Below the pieces are notes generated by a model, which saw nothing but the letters and a program-made list of their open reading frames with translations, ran no database searches and was not told the origin of the DNA. DNA of 45,971 nt from Candidatus Zixiibacteriota bacterium. Lineage in GTDB: Bacteria > RBG-13-66-14 > B26-G2 > WVWN01. The translations under genes and the position numbers were made by a program. Positions 17,822 through 25,803 of the stretch are shown here, one piece after another. How positions within the stretch are numbered: the stretch's first letter is position 1; each line of letters starts with the position of its first letter. The stretch is from contig JAUWLW010000024.1 of NCBI GenBank assembly GCA_030613505.1, positions 1 through 45,971 of the forward strand, read 5' to 3'.

Positions 17822-17850
17822 ATTATAACCGACGGCCGCGACCGCGTCAA
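17822..17850 (-). promoter_or_regulatory. Near-consensus sigma70 promoter (minus strand)
   Basis: Read on the minus strand: TTGACG (17850-17845), 17-base spacer, TATAAT (17827-17822). It is about 24 bases upstream of the ATG of the barrel-like gene and lies in the short space after the stop codon of the peptidase-barrel gene. Confidence 0.75.
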
Positions 17851-17853
17851 GCG

Positions 17854-20625
17854 TTAGTAACTCCATCCGATGAAGAATCTGATGGGCACGAACGGCCCCA
17901 GCGATTCGAAATCGGTGAGAACGGTATGGTCCGTCCGCAGCACAAAGAATCCCCACAAGATGGCCCGGATGCCGAGGCCGAAGCCGCCTCGTACGCGCCC
18001 CAGCTTTTCGTCCCACGCCTCGCCCACGTCGAAAAACAGCGCCCCCCGCACCGGCGGCATGGGCGCCGTTCCGATGGCTGTGCGGAGGCCGAAGGGCTCC
18101 AGTATCGGGAACCGGTATTCGGCGTTAACCATCGCGAAGCGGTGGCCGTGAAAGTCGAACCATTTGTAACCCCGCATGGAGAGGCTGCCGCCGCCGTACA
18201 CCGGCCTCGCGTCCGGTCCGAACGTCCCCACCAATATGCCGCGGAAGGCGAAGGCCTGGGTGCGCGTCGTGCGCAAGTAATGGCGCAGGTCCCCCAGCAG
18301 GTAGACGTAGTCGCGGCGGCGCCGCCTTATGTCCTGCGTTGTGCCCACCGTCAAGTGAAGCCGTTGGCCGTCGATGGGGCCGTCGCGGTACCAGAGCGAC
18401 GTGTCGCGCGCCGCAGACAGGTAAGGCGAGACCTTGGTCCCGACCTCGGGGGGCGCGGATATCTCCCACGTTCGCTTCAACTCGTAGAGGTACAGGCTGC
18501 CGCTGACGCGATGGAAGCGGTCCAACGGATACACCAACGTCGCGCTGCCGCCGGAACGCGTCTCGGTATAGTAGCGGCCTGCAGTTCCGGACAAGTAGTC
18601 GAACCGGTCCTCCACATAGCGGAAAGCGCCCACGCCGTAGCCCACGCGGCGGCTGAGGTCGTAGTAATCGACGCCCACGCTGGTGCGCTCCAGGAACTCG
18701 TCCATGGTGGTGGCGTCGTTGCCGAATTGGACCAGGATGTTCTTGTCGTTCAGGACGTCGGTGAACGACAGTACGATACCCGTCTGGGTACCGAATTCGG
18801 GCCCGTAGGCGACGGAGCCGGCGAAGTAGTCGAGGGCGAAGGTAGTCTTATAGCCGCGGATGGGGTAACTCGTAACCGGCAGCGCCATCGGCGGCGTGGT
18901 TGCGACGGCCGGTTCCTCTCCGTCCGCCTCGCTCGGAAGTTGGGGTTCGAGAGTAGCCAGGTAAATATTGAAGCTCTGGCGCGCGAGGCCGATGAAGGAC
19001 ACCTCGCCGGGCGCGCCGCCCGGCCGCGGCGCGACTTCCATCACCCCCGTGAGCGAGTTCGACAGCAGCGTTGCTTCGCCGCCCTCCTCCAGCCGGTACG
19101 CTTCGTATTGGCCGTCCCGGTCGGAGACGAAGTAGATATCGCCGTCGTCGCCGGCGCACGGATAGAGGTCGCGCCACGGCCCCTCGGTTAACCTCACGAC
19201 CTCGTTCGTTTCCGGCTCGAGGCGGTAAAGGTTGTAGTAGTCTTTGTAGGAAGCGATGCCCCTCTCGGAGGCGAAGACTATTCCCTCCGGCGTCCAGCAG
19301 GGGTAAGCGTCGTCGGCCAGGTCGTCGGTCAAGGTGCGCCGTTCGCCCGTGGCGCGCGTTACGACGTACAGGTCCGCCTGGCCGCGGCGCGCCAGGCCGC
19401 GGAAGACGATCTCTTCGCCGTCGGGGGAGAAAGCCGGCGAGCCCAGGATGATGAGGTCGTCGAACTCGTAACTCTCCACGACCTTGTCTCGCGTCACGTC
19501 GTAAACGTACAGGCGGTCCTGGTCGTGGGCGCGCGCGGCGAAGGCTATAAGGCGACCGCCGTACGTGCCGAGTCGTTCGCGGTATACGTGCAAGACGGTG
19601 TAGGACGGCGATTTCTCGCCGGCGACGAGCTTGCGCACCTCGGCGCCCCGGCCGTCCTCTCCGACCGTCATCAGGTACAGGCTCGAGCGACCCTCTTCTC
19701 CGGAGAGGAAGGCCAGCCGTCGTTCATCCAACCAGGCGACGCCGCTTCTCATCCCCGGGCCCTTGGACAGCTCCTCGCCCATGGCGCCCAGCTCGGCTCG
19801 TTCGGCGTAGCGGGGCCAATAACGCTTGCGGAGCCAGCGCTGCCAATCCTCGTCGAACTTGCGGAACGGCACCGGCAGGACGAGGTCCAGGACCTCGTCG
19901 TAATCGCGGTCGAGCCAACCCTCGTCGATTATTTTGATGATTTTGTCTTCCCCGTAGGTCTGGGCAAGGTAGTACAGCGCGGCCTCGCCCTCCTTGTACG
20001 CCAGGTACGTCCCTGCGATACTTCGCCATTTCGTGAGCGGCACGAGGGCGTCGCTGTAGAGGGCGTCGGCGAGGAACGAATCCGAGAAGCTGTCCCAATC
20101 CGTCGACATATATTCCGCGAGGCCCTCGACGTACCAGAACGGCGGCTGGCCGTAGTCGTAACGCTTGTGCCGTTTGTAAACGTCGCGGAGCTTTTGGTAC
20201 ATGAAGAAGTGCGTCAGTTCATGGCGTATGACCCGCCTGAAGCGGAGGTACGAGCCGTCGAACGGTATCACGACGCGGTGCCTCATCAGCTCCATGAAGC
20301 CGGCTACCCCCTCGGGCAGGATGTACGGCAGGATGTTGGTCTCTTGAAACTCGCTGTGGGAGCCGTAGATTATGAGCGGGACGCGCTCGCGCGGGGTATA
20401 CGCCATGCGCAGCGATAGGTAGTCCCATGTCTCTTCCGCTATTCCGACGGCGCGCTCCGCCAATTCGCGCTCGGCGCTGTAGAAGTAGAGGTCGACGTGG
20501 TCCCCTTTGATGATCTGCCAATCGTGCTTGTAGTACTGTACTTTATTTTTACCGAAATAGGTATACGCGCCGGCCGTCGCGGCTAATAGCAAAAGCACCG
20601 TCGTCGTTTGGAATAATTTCCGCAT
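17854..20625 (-). CDS. Metallopeptidase / TolB-like propeller / Omp85-like barrel fusion protein
   Basis: 923 residues from the ATG with a signal peptide (about 1-20). Residues of about 40-300 form a peptidase-MA-like (gluzincin) domain with HELTH at 135-139 and a downstream Glu167 in WYVEGLAEY, the usual third zinc ligand. Residues of about 300-580 carry repeated TolB/WD40-like strands (SPAFSPDGEEIVFRG, SDRDGQYEAYR). The rest is a BamA/Omp85-like beta-barrel with GGGSLSMRGYKW (the RGY motif), NAEYRFPI and a terminal aromatic (FFIGWSY). POTRA domains are absent. It is predicted to sit in the outer membrane with a periplasmic or surface protease plus propeller. Its gene follows the ROK kinase gene by about 30 bases. 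Substrate unknown. Confidence 0.85.
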   Translation of the reverse strand: MRKLFQTTTVLLLLAATAGAYTYFGKNKVQYYKHDWQIIKGDHVDLYFYSAERELAERAVGIAEETWDYLSLRMAYTPRERVPLIIYGSHSEFQETNILPYILPEGVAGFMELMRHRVVIPFDGSYLRFRRVIRHELTHFFMYQKLRDVYKRHKRYDYGQPPFWYVEGLAEYMSTDWDSFSDSFLADALYSDALVPLTKWRSIAGTYLAYKEGEAALYYLAQTYGEDKIIKIIDEGWLDRDYDEVLDLVLPVPFRKFDEDWQRWLRKRYWPRYAERAELGAMGEELSKGPGMRSGVAWLDERRLAFLSGEEGRSSLYLMTVGEDGRGAEVRKLVAGEKSPSYTVLHVYRERLGTYGGRLIAFAARAHDQDRLYVYDVTRDKVVESYEFDDLIILGSPAFSPDGEEIVFRGLARRGQADLYVVTRATGERRTLTDDLADDAYPCWTPEGIVFASERGIASYKDYYNLYRLEPETNEVVRLTEGPWRDLYPCAGDDGDIYFVSDRDGQYEAYRLEEGGEATLLSNSLTGVMEVAPRPGGAPGEVSFIGLARQSFNIYLATLEPQLPSEADGEEPAVATTPPMALPVTSYPIRGYKTTFALDYFAGSVAYGPEFGTQTGIVLSFTDVLNDKNILVQFGNDATTMDEFLERTSVGVDYYDLSRRVGYGVGAFRYVEDRFDYLSGTAGRYYTETRSGGSATLVYPLDRFHRVSGSLYLYELKRTWEISAPPEVGTKVSPYLSAARDTSLWYRDGPIDGQRLHLTVGTTQDIRRRRRDYVYLLGDLRHYLRTTRTQAFAFRGILVGTFGPDARPVYGGGSLSMRGYKWFDFHGHRFAMVNAEYRFPILEPFGLRTAIGTAPMPPVRGALFFDVGEAWDEKLGRVRGGFGLGIRAILWGFFVLRTDHTVLTDFESLGPFVPIRFFIGWSY

Positions 20626-20656
20626 TATAGTAACGCGAGGCAACCGTGACCGGCCT

Positions 20657-21583
20657 TCACGACCTGGCCGGTTTCCGGGCCAGCGCCGCGGCGCCGATCG
20701 CCCCGGCCCACGCGCCGAGCAACGCTTCGCGCGTTGCCAGCGAGGCGAGCGCCGGCGGCAGCGCCGACTCTTTCATCCTCTCGAGCGCCCGCGGGGCCAG
20801 CGGCGGCCACGCCCGCGCAACGCCTCCGCCTACGACCAGCGTACCCGGGTTCAAGAGGTTTACGGCGGCGGCCAGCGCTACGCCCAGGTAATCGGCCGCT
20901 TCCTCCAGAACGGCTTGGCACGCGGCTTCCCCCGCCGCTGCGGCCCGGACGACGCCGGTCACGTCGGTAAAGGCCGGAACCTCGGGCGGGGGCCCGCGGC
21001 GAGCGTTGGCGCGGCGTACGATGGCCGAGCCGCCGGCGTACGCTTCGACGCAGCCGCGCCGGCCGCAGCCGCAAGGTTCGCCCCCCGTCGCTACGACCGG
21101 CACGTGGCCTATTTCCGCGGCGAAGCCGTCCGCGCCGCGGAATACGTCCCCGCCCGCGACGAGGCCGCCCCCCACGCCGGTACCGACGAAGACGGCGAAC
21201 AGCGGCTCTCGCACTTGGGGCGCGGCCAAATATTCGCCGTACGCCGCGGCGCTGACGTCGTTTTCCAAAACAACCGGTAATCCCAGGGCGTCTCGCAGCC
21301 GGGCCGCCAACGGCTCGTTCGCGAAGCGCAGGTTGGGAGACGCGACGAGTACGCCGGCCTCGACGTCCACTTGCGCCGCCGCCGCCACCCCTAAAGCGTC
21401 GCACGGGTGCTCCCTCAAAGCCGCTGCCGCGGCCTCGCTTATTCTTCGCAGGACGTCGTCGAAGCCGGCCTCGGCTCGAGTCGGGAAACTCCGTTTCGCG
21501 GCGACATAATTACGGGCATCGATTACCGCGAGCGACGTAGTAGTGCCGCCGAGGTCGATGCCCATCGTGTAGCGCGCCGGCAT
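20657..21583 (-). CDS. ROK-family sugar kinase
   Basis: 308 residues. The N-terminal phosphate-binding motif is GIDLGGTTTSLAV; the catalytic-base region is ENDVSAAAYGE; the ATP/zinc region includes GTGVGGGL, the sugar-binding EIGH, and the ROK zinc motif CGCGRRGCVEAY. The C-terminal GGGVA supports the family. There is no N-terminal helix-turn-helix, so this is a kinase (glucokinase or N-acetylhexosamine type) rather than a NagC-like repressor. It phosphorylates a hexose with ATP in the cytoplasm; the exact sugar is not readable. It lies downstream of zapA in a same-strand run, probably by chance of operon order rather than function. Confidence 0.9.
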   Translation of the reverse strand: MPARYTMGIDLGGTTTSLAVIDARNYVAAKRSFPTRAEAGFDDVLRRISEAAAAALREHPCDALGVAAAAQVDVEAGVLVASPNLRFANEPLAARLRDALGLPVVLENDVSAAAYGEYLAAPQVREPLFAVFVGTGVGGGLVAGGDVFRGADGFAAEIGHVPVVATGGEPCGCGRRGCVEAYAGGSAIVRRANARRGPPPEVPAFTDVTGVVRAAAAGEAACQAVLEEAADYLGVALAAAVNLLNPGTLVVGGGVARAWPPLAPRALERMKESALPPALASLATREALLGAWAGAIGAAALARKPARS

Positions 21584-21611
21584 ATGCCAAACCTTTATGC
21601 GCGGCGCCGCA

Positions 21612-21902
21612 TTAGGTACGCGATTCGTCGATCAGTTTTATGATGCTCGACGTCTTGCGCTCGACGCGTTCCGTTTCGCGTTTTCGTTGCTCGAGGGTTC
21701 CGAGGTAGTCTTCGGCGATGTTCAGGGCCGTGAGTATGGCGACTTTCTCGGTCGAGATGAGGTTGTTGTTTTCCGAGATCTCCCACATCTTGTCGTCCAC
21801 GAACTTCGCGATCCGGCGCACTTCGTCCGGGTTGCGGTCGCTCGTAATCGAGTATTCGACGCCGAAGATGGTGACCTTTGTAGTTTGTTTGCTTTGAGCC
21901 AT
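21612..21902 (-). CDS. zapA: Cell division protein ZapA
   Basis: 96 residues. ZapA-type start (VTIFGVEYSITSDRNPDEVRRIAKFVDDKM), a central helix with TALNIAEDYL, and a C-terminal coiled coil. ZapA binds and bundles FtsZ. It follows a coiled-coil gene and pheT on the same strand; zapA is often found downstream of pheT in many bacteria, which supports the assignment. Confidence 0.88.
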   Translation of the reverse strand: MAQSKQTTKVTIFGVEYSITSDRNPDEVRRIAKFVDDKMWEISENNNLISTEKVAILTALNIAEDYLGTLEQRKRETERVERKTSSIIKLIDESRT

Positions 21903-21939
21903 GTCGACCCCCGTCGGTTCCGGCCGGCGGGCTCGGCGG

Positions 21940-22266
21940 CTATTCGCCCTCTTCTTCGGGCATGAGTTCCGCTTGGCCGCTTTCGCCTCGCTCCAACTCT
22001 TTCTCGAACGTTTCCAACTTGCCCAGTATTTGTTCCACGCGCGCGCGGGCTTCCTGTTGGTCGGTGCGCAGCTGCTCGTTCTCGGCCGCGAACTTTTTGT
22101 ACTCGTCTATTTTGCGCGCGAGTTCCTCTTTCTCGCGGCTGGCGGCTTCCAGCTCCTCCTTCTTCCGTTCGATCTCGCCCCGCAGGCGCGCGTTAGTTTC
22201 CTGGTGCTTGCGCACCGTTTGTACCAGAACCATGACTTTTTCTTCGAGACTCTCGAGGTTGTCCAT
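21940..22266 (-). CDS. Small coiled-coil protein between pheT and zapA
   Basis: 108 residues that are almost all heptad-rich coiled coil (Leu/Glu/Lys), starting MDNLESLEEKVMVLV and ending in an acidic tail. It resembles the ZapB-like/coiled-coil proteins that often sit between pheT and zapA in diverse bacteria. No enzymatic motif is seen. It may act in division together with ZapA, but this is only context. Confidence 0.7.
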   Translation of the reverse strand: MDNLESLEEKVMVLVQTVRKHQETNARLRGEIERKKEELEAASREKEELARKIDEYKKFAAENEQLRTDQQEARARVEQILGKLETFEKELERGESGQAELMPEEEGE

Positions 22267-22286
22267 ACTGCGCGCTCCTCGATTAG

Positions 22287-24284
22287 CTACTGGCTGCGTA
22301 GCGTTGCGCCGAACCGTTCCGTTAGTATTTCAATCGCCCCTTGGCGAGCGGCGTTGGCCTCCTCGTCGGTCAACGTCCGGTCGTCGGCCTGATAGCGGAT
22401 TCGTATACCCAGGCTTTTCCGGCCCGGCGGTAGGCCTTCGCCGGTGAAGACGTCGAATACCGATACCTCCCGCGCGAGCTCGCTCGAGTCGCGCAGCGCG
22501 GCGACGACGTCCGCGGCGGCCGTGCCGTCGTCGACCACCACCGCCAGGTCCCGCACCACCGACGGGAAGCGGGAGATGGGGTGGTAGCGGCGGCTCGGCG
22601 CCGCGGCCCGGCCGTATAGCGGTGCGACGTCCATTTCGACGACGTGGCCCTCGCCGAACGGCTCGAGCGGTAAGCGAACGTATTTCCCCTCGCCGTCGCC
22701 GAGCGAGAAGCTCTCGCCCCGCCACGTCAACGATGCGTCGAGGGCGCGCGCCAGAGCCTCGACTATGCCCTTGACGAAGAAGAAGTCGGCACGGGGGGGG
22801 GGCCGCGACCAATGCCGGGGGGCGGCCTCGCCCGCCGCCAACGCCGCGAGGCGGGGGCGCTCGACGACGCGGCCGTCTTCCCCCGGCTCGAAGACGGTGC
22901 CCAATTCGAAGACGAGGACCGACGGCGCGCCCAGGCGGCCGTTGCGGGTCGCGACTTCGGCCAACGCGGGCCAAAGCGCGGGCCGCAGGTGCGAGAACTG
23001 GCTCACCGTCGGGTTGGCGACCGGGACGGCGGTTGCCGCGTCCAGGCCGTACGCGGCGAGCTTTTCGGGATCCGTAAAACTCGGCGTATAGACTTCGGCG
23101 AACCCCGCCGCCGTTAGGACTTCGCGCGCGGCGCGTTCGAGCTCCTCCCGTGGGACGCGCGCCGGCGCCGGCATCCGTCCCCCCGGGAGGGTGGCTTCGA
23201 CGTCGTCGTAGCCGTAGGCGCGCCCCACTTCTTCGACGACGTCTATTTCGGCGCATACGTCGCGCCGGTACGGCGGCGCCGATATGATGAGGTTTTCCAT
23301 CCGGTCCAGGCCCACGTCGAAGTAAAGTCGCCGCAGCAGCACCGCCATATCCTCGCCGGTGAGGCTCGTTCCCAGGAGCATGTTGGCGCGGGCGGGCCGG
23401 AGGACGATGGCCGGCCGCGACCACTCGGTTTGGCCTTTGTCGGCCGGCGGCCCCAGGACGGTACCGCCGGCCACCTCGGCTATAAGCGCCGCGGCTCGAT
23501 CCGCCGCTTCCAGCGTCGCGGTGGGGTCGGTGCCCCGTTCGAACCGGTACGACGATTCGGTAGACAGGCCGTAGCGTCGCGCGGTGCGGCGAACGCTCAC
23601 CGGGTCGAAGTGCGCGCTCTCGATTACGACGGCCTCGGTGGAAGACGATACCTCGCTGTCTCGGCCCCCCATGACGCCCGCCAGCGCCACCGCCCCTTCG
23701 GCGTCCGCGATGACGAGGTCTTCGGGCGACAGCGCGAGTTCCTGGCCGTCGATGAGGACGAGTTTTTCCCCCGCGGCGGCGCGCCGGATGACGAGCTTGC
23801 GGCCCCGGAGCTTGGCGAGGTCGAAGGCGTGCAGCGGCTGGCCCATTTCCAGGTTCACGAAGTTGGTGATGTCGACGACGTTGTTGAGCGAACGGACGCC
23901 GACCGCCTCCAGCCTCTCGGCGAGCCAAGGCGGCGACGCGCCCGCCCGCAGGTCGGTCACGATCCGGGCGGAATAACGGGGGCATAGGTCCCGGTCGACG
24001 AGGTCTACGTCGACGGAGAATTCCTTGGGAATGCGTACTTCTTTAATGAGTACCGGCGGCAGCGTAAGCGGCGCGCCGGTGAGGAAGGAGATCTCCCGCG
24101 CCAGGCCCACCATCGAAAGGCAGTCGCTACGCACCGGGACGACTTCCACGTCCAGGACGACGTCGTCGCCGACGCGGACGAGCGACTCAACCTCCAGGCC
24201 GGCCATGGTGAGCTGTTGGGCCAGCTTGTCGGCCGGCACGTTGGCCGGGCAGTAATCGCGGAGCCATTTGAGGCTGTACTTCAT
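22287..24284 (-). CDS. pheT: Phenylalanyl-tRNA synthetase beta subunit lacking the EMAP/OB domain
   Basis: 665 residues, against about 790-800 in most bacteria. It keeps the N-terminal B1 start (KYSLKWLRDYCP), the DCLSMVGLARE region, the B3/B4 core (VVDITNFVNLEMGQPLHAFD, GVMGG, the YRFERG motif), the B5 DNA-binding-like region and the C-terminal ferredoxin-fold anticodon-binding domain (HPISRFPSVVRDLAVVV). The tRNA-binding EMAP/OB domain that normally separates GLEV from the NR-DCLS motif is missing: GLEVESLVRVGDD runs almost directly into VEVVPVRSDCLS. It works as an alpha2-beta2 enzyme with PheS, whose gene ends four bases upstream. Confidence 0.95.
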   Translation of the reverse strand: MKYSLKWLRDYCPANVPADKLAQQLTMAGLEVESLVRVGDDVVLDVEVVPVRSDCLSMVGLAREISFLTGAPLTLPPVLIKEVRIPKEFSVDVDLVDRDLCPRYSARIVTDLRAGASPPWLAERLEAVGVRSLNNVVDITNFVNLEMGQPLHAFDLAKLRGRKLVIRRAAAGEKLVLIDGQELALSPEDLVIADAEGAVALAGVMGGRDSEVSSSTEAVVIESAHFDPVSVRRTARRYGLSTESSYRFERGTDPTATLEAADRAAALIAEVAGGTVLGPPADKGQTEWSRPAIVLRPARANMLLGTSLTGEDMAVLLRRLYFDVGLDRMENLIISAPPYRRDVCAEIDVVEEVGRAYGYDDVEATLPGGRMPAPARVPREELERAAREVLTAAGFAEVYTPSFTDPEKLAAYGLDAATAVPVANPTVSQFSHLRPALWPALAEVATRNGRLGAPSVLVFELGTVFEPGEDGRVVERPRLAALAAGEAAPRHWSRPPPRADFFFVKGIVEALARALDASLTWRGESFSLGDGEGKYVRLPLEPFGEGHVVEMDVAPLYGRAAAPSRRYHPISRFPSVVRDLAVVVDDGTAAADVVAALRDSSELAREVSVFDVFTGEGLPPGRKSLGIRIRYQADDRTLTDEEANAARQGAIEILTERFGATLRSQ

Positions 24285-24288
24285 CGGT

Positions 24289-25323
24289 TTAAAATTGCTT
24301 CAGGAACGCGAAGTCGTTTTCGTAGAAGAGCCGGATATCGTCGATGCCGTACTTGAGCATGGCGATGCGTTCGACGCCCATGCCGAACGCGTAGCCGGCC
24401 CATTGTTCGGGGTCGTAGCCGACGTTGCGGAAGACGTTGGGGTGGACCATGCCGGCGCCGGCTATCTCGAGCCAGCCCTTGCCGCCGCAAGTCCTGCAAC
24501 CTTCCCCGCCGCACACCACGCACGAGATGTCCACCTCCGCCGAAGGCTCGGTGAAGGGGAAGAAGTGCGGCCGGAAGCGCATCTTGGTGTCCGGGCCGAA
24601 GATGTACTCGGCGAAGGCGGTCAGCGTCCCCTTGAGGTCGCCCAGCGATACGTTTTCGTCTACCAACAAACCCTCGACCTGGTGGAAGACGGGGTAGTGG
24701 GAGGCGTCCACCGCGTCGGCGCGGAAGCAGCGGCCCGGGACGATTACGCGCAGCGGCGGTCGCTGTTCCAACATCACCCGTATCTGCGCCGGCGACGTGT
24801 GAGTCCGGAGCAGCCACTCGTCATTTACGTACAACGTGTCCTGGGCGTCGCGGCTCGGGTGGTCGGGCGGGAAGTTGAGCGCGCCGAAGTTGTGGAACTC
24901 GTCTTCGACTTCCGGGCCGTGGGCGACGTTGAAACCCAAGGAGGCGAAGAATGCCGTGATCTCGTAATAGGTCTTGGTCAGGGGATGGAGCGTGCCGATG
25001 GGCGGCTGTACGCCGGGCAGCGTATAGTCCAGGCGCGCTTCGTCGGTGCCGGCTTTTTTGGGGCCGAGCCGTTTTTGGAGCGATTCGTACTCGGCCTTGA
25101 GGTCTGCTCGGAGCTCGTTGAGCGCTTTGCCCGCCGCGGGCCTGTCCCCTTCGGCCAGCGAGGTTAGGCTTTTGCTCAACCGCCCCAGCGGCGATTTCCG
25201 GCCGAGGAATTCTATGCGCCAGCGCTCGAGCGCTTTTCCGTCGGAAACGGCAGTCGCCGCTTTCTCGGCCGCGGTTTTTAACGCCGTTACTTCGGCCAGG
25301 AACTTTTTCGCATCCTCGGTCAT
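24289..25323 (-). CDS. pheS: Phenylalanyl-tRNA synthetase alpha subunit
   Basis: 344 residues, normal length. It has an N-terminal coiled coil (about 1-90) and the class II catalytic domain with motif 1 around HPLTKTYYEI, motif 2 (RTHTSPAQIRVM, PGRCFRADAVDASHYPVFHQVEG) and motif 3 (GMGVERIAMLKYGIDDIR). An insert with CVVCGGEGCRTCGGKGW holds four cysteines typical of the zinc-like insert of many bacterial PheS. Its ATG overlaps the stop of the rqcP-like gene (ATGA). It charges tRNA-Phe together with PheT. Confidence 0.96.
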   Translation of the reverse strand: MTEDAKKFLAEVTALKTAAEKAATAVSDGKALERWRIEFLGRKSPLGRLSKSLTSLAEGDRPAAGKALNELRADLKAEYESLQKRLGPKKAGTDEARLDYTLPGVQPPIGTLHPLTKTYYEITAFFASLGFNVAHGPEVEDEFHNFGALNFPPDHPSRDAQDTLYVNDEWLLRTHTSPAQIRVMLEQRPPLRVIVPGRCFRADAVDASHYPVFHQVEGLLVDENVSLGDLKGTLTAFAEYIFGPDTKMRFRPHFFPFTEPSAEVDISCVVCGGEGCRTCGGKGWLEIAGAGMVHPNVFRNVGYDPEQWAGYAFGMGVERIAMLKYGIDDIRLFYENDFAFLKQF

Positions 25324-25592
25324 TCCAATTCGCCCGTCCGCTCTTCGGCGACGACGTCGTACAACGTGCGGGCCGCTTCCTTGGAGACCGATTTCGCCGC
25401 CGGCACCTTCGTTACCTGTACGACGAGGCGCCGGCGCGGAAACGTAAGCTCGACCGTTTCGCCCTCGTTGACGTTGCGGCCCGCTTTGGCGCTCTTGCCG
25501 CCGATTTTAATGTGGCCCGCATCGCACATTTCTTTAGCCCGTGCGCGCTGCTTCACTAACCGCGCGACTACAAGGAATTTGTCAAGCCGCAT
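25320..25592 (-). CDS. rqcP: S4-domain RNA-binding protein, RqcP/YabO-like
   Basis: 90 residues. The S4 domain runs through most of the protein (MRLDKFLVVARLVKQRARAKEMCDAG is the start, followed by a GGKSAKAGRNV turn), and the whole length and C-terminal pattern match RqcP/YabO better than Hsp15. RqcP acts with RqcH to add Ala tails to stalled nascent chains on 50S subunits. The gene overlaps the pheS start by four bases and is preceded by a short leader and a plausible promoter. A 50S-binding Hsp15-like role is the alternative. Confidence 0.8.
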   Translation of the reverse strand: MRLDKFLVVARLVKQRARAKEMCDAGHIKIGGKSAKAGRNVNEGETVELTFPRRRLVVQVTKVPAAKSVSKEAARTLYDVVAEERTGELE

Positions 25593-25606
25593 CGCCGACC
25601 GGTGCG

Positions 25607-25636
25607 ACTATAACATTATATATTAATGCCTGTCAA
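25607..25636 (-). promoter_or_regulatory. Possible promoter of the rqcP-pheST run (minus strand)
   Basis: On the minus strand: TTGACA (25636-25631), 18-base spacer, TATAGT (25612-25607). A stronger TATAAT (25620-25615) lies in the spacer but would be too close to that -35. The leader to the ATG at 25592 would be very short and has no clear Shine-Dalgarno sequence. Confidence 0.5.
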
Positions 25637-25709
25637 AAGAAAACTAACGCCCTATTGCGAAATTACTTTAAGCCGGCCCTCGCCGCGGGGGTCGGTCGCC
25701 CTTATTTTA

Positions 25710-25739
25710 TTGCGGCCCGGTTCTCGATAATCTTATAAT
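25710..25739 (+). promoter_or_regulatory. Possible promoter of the citrate operon
   Basis: TTGCGG (25710-25715), 18-base spacer, TATAAT (25734-25739), about 65 bases before the GTG of the first synthetase gene. The -10 is perfect and the -35 weak. The space between the divergent rqcP and synthetase genes (25593-25803) holds this, the minus-strand promoter and no other recognisable gene. Confidence 0.45.
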
Positions 25740-25803
25740 AGGCGCCGTTAAGTCGCCGCGGCCTCAAGCGTGCACAATTTTACCGCGTATATCAGCCGTT
25801 ATT

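Noticed and set aside
17731-19191. Plus-strand open frame of 486 codons over the barrel and peptidase genes
   Set aside because: It overlaps the convincing minus-strand peptidase-barrel gene and its promoter, and its translation has no domain.
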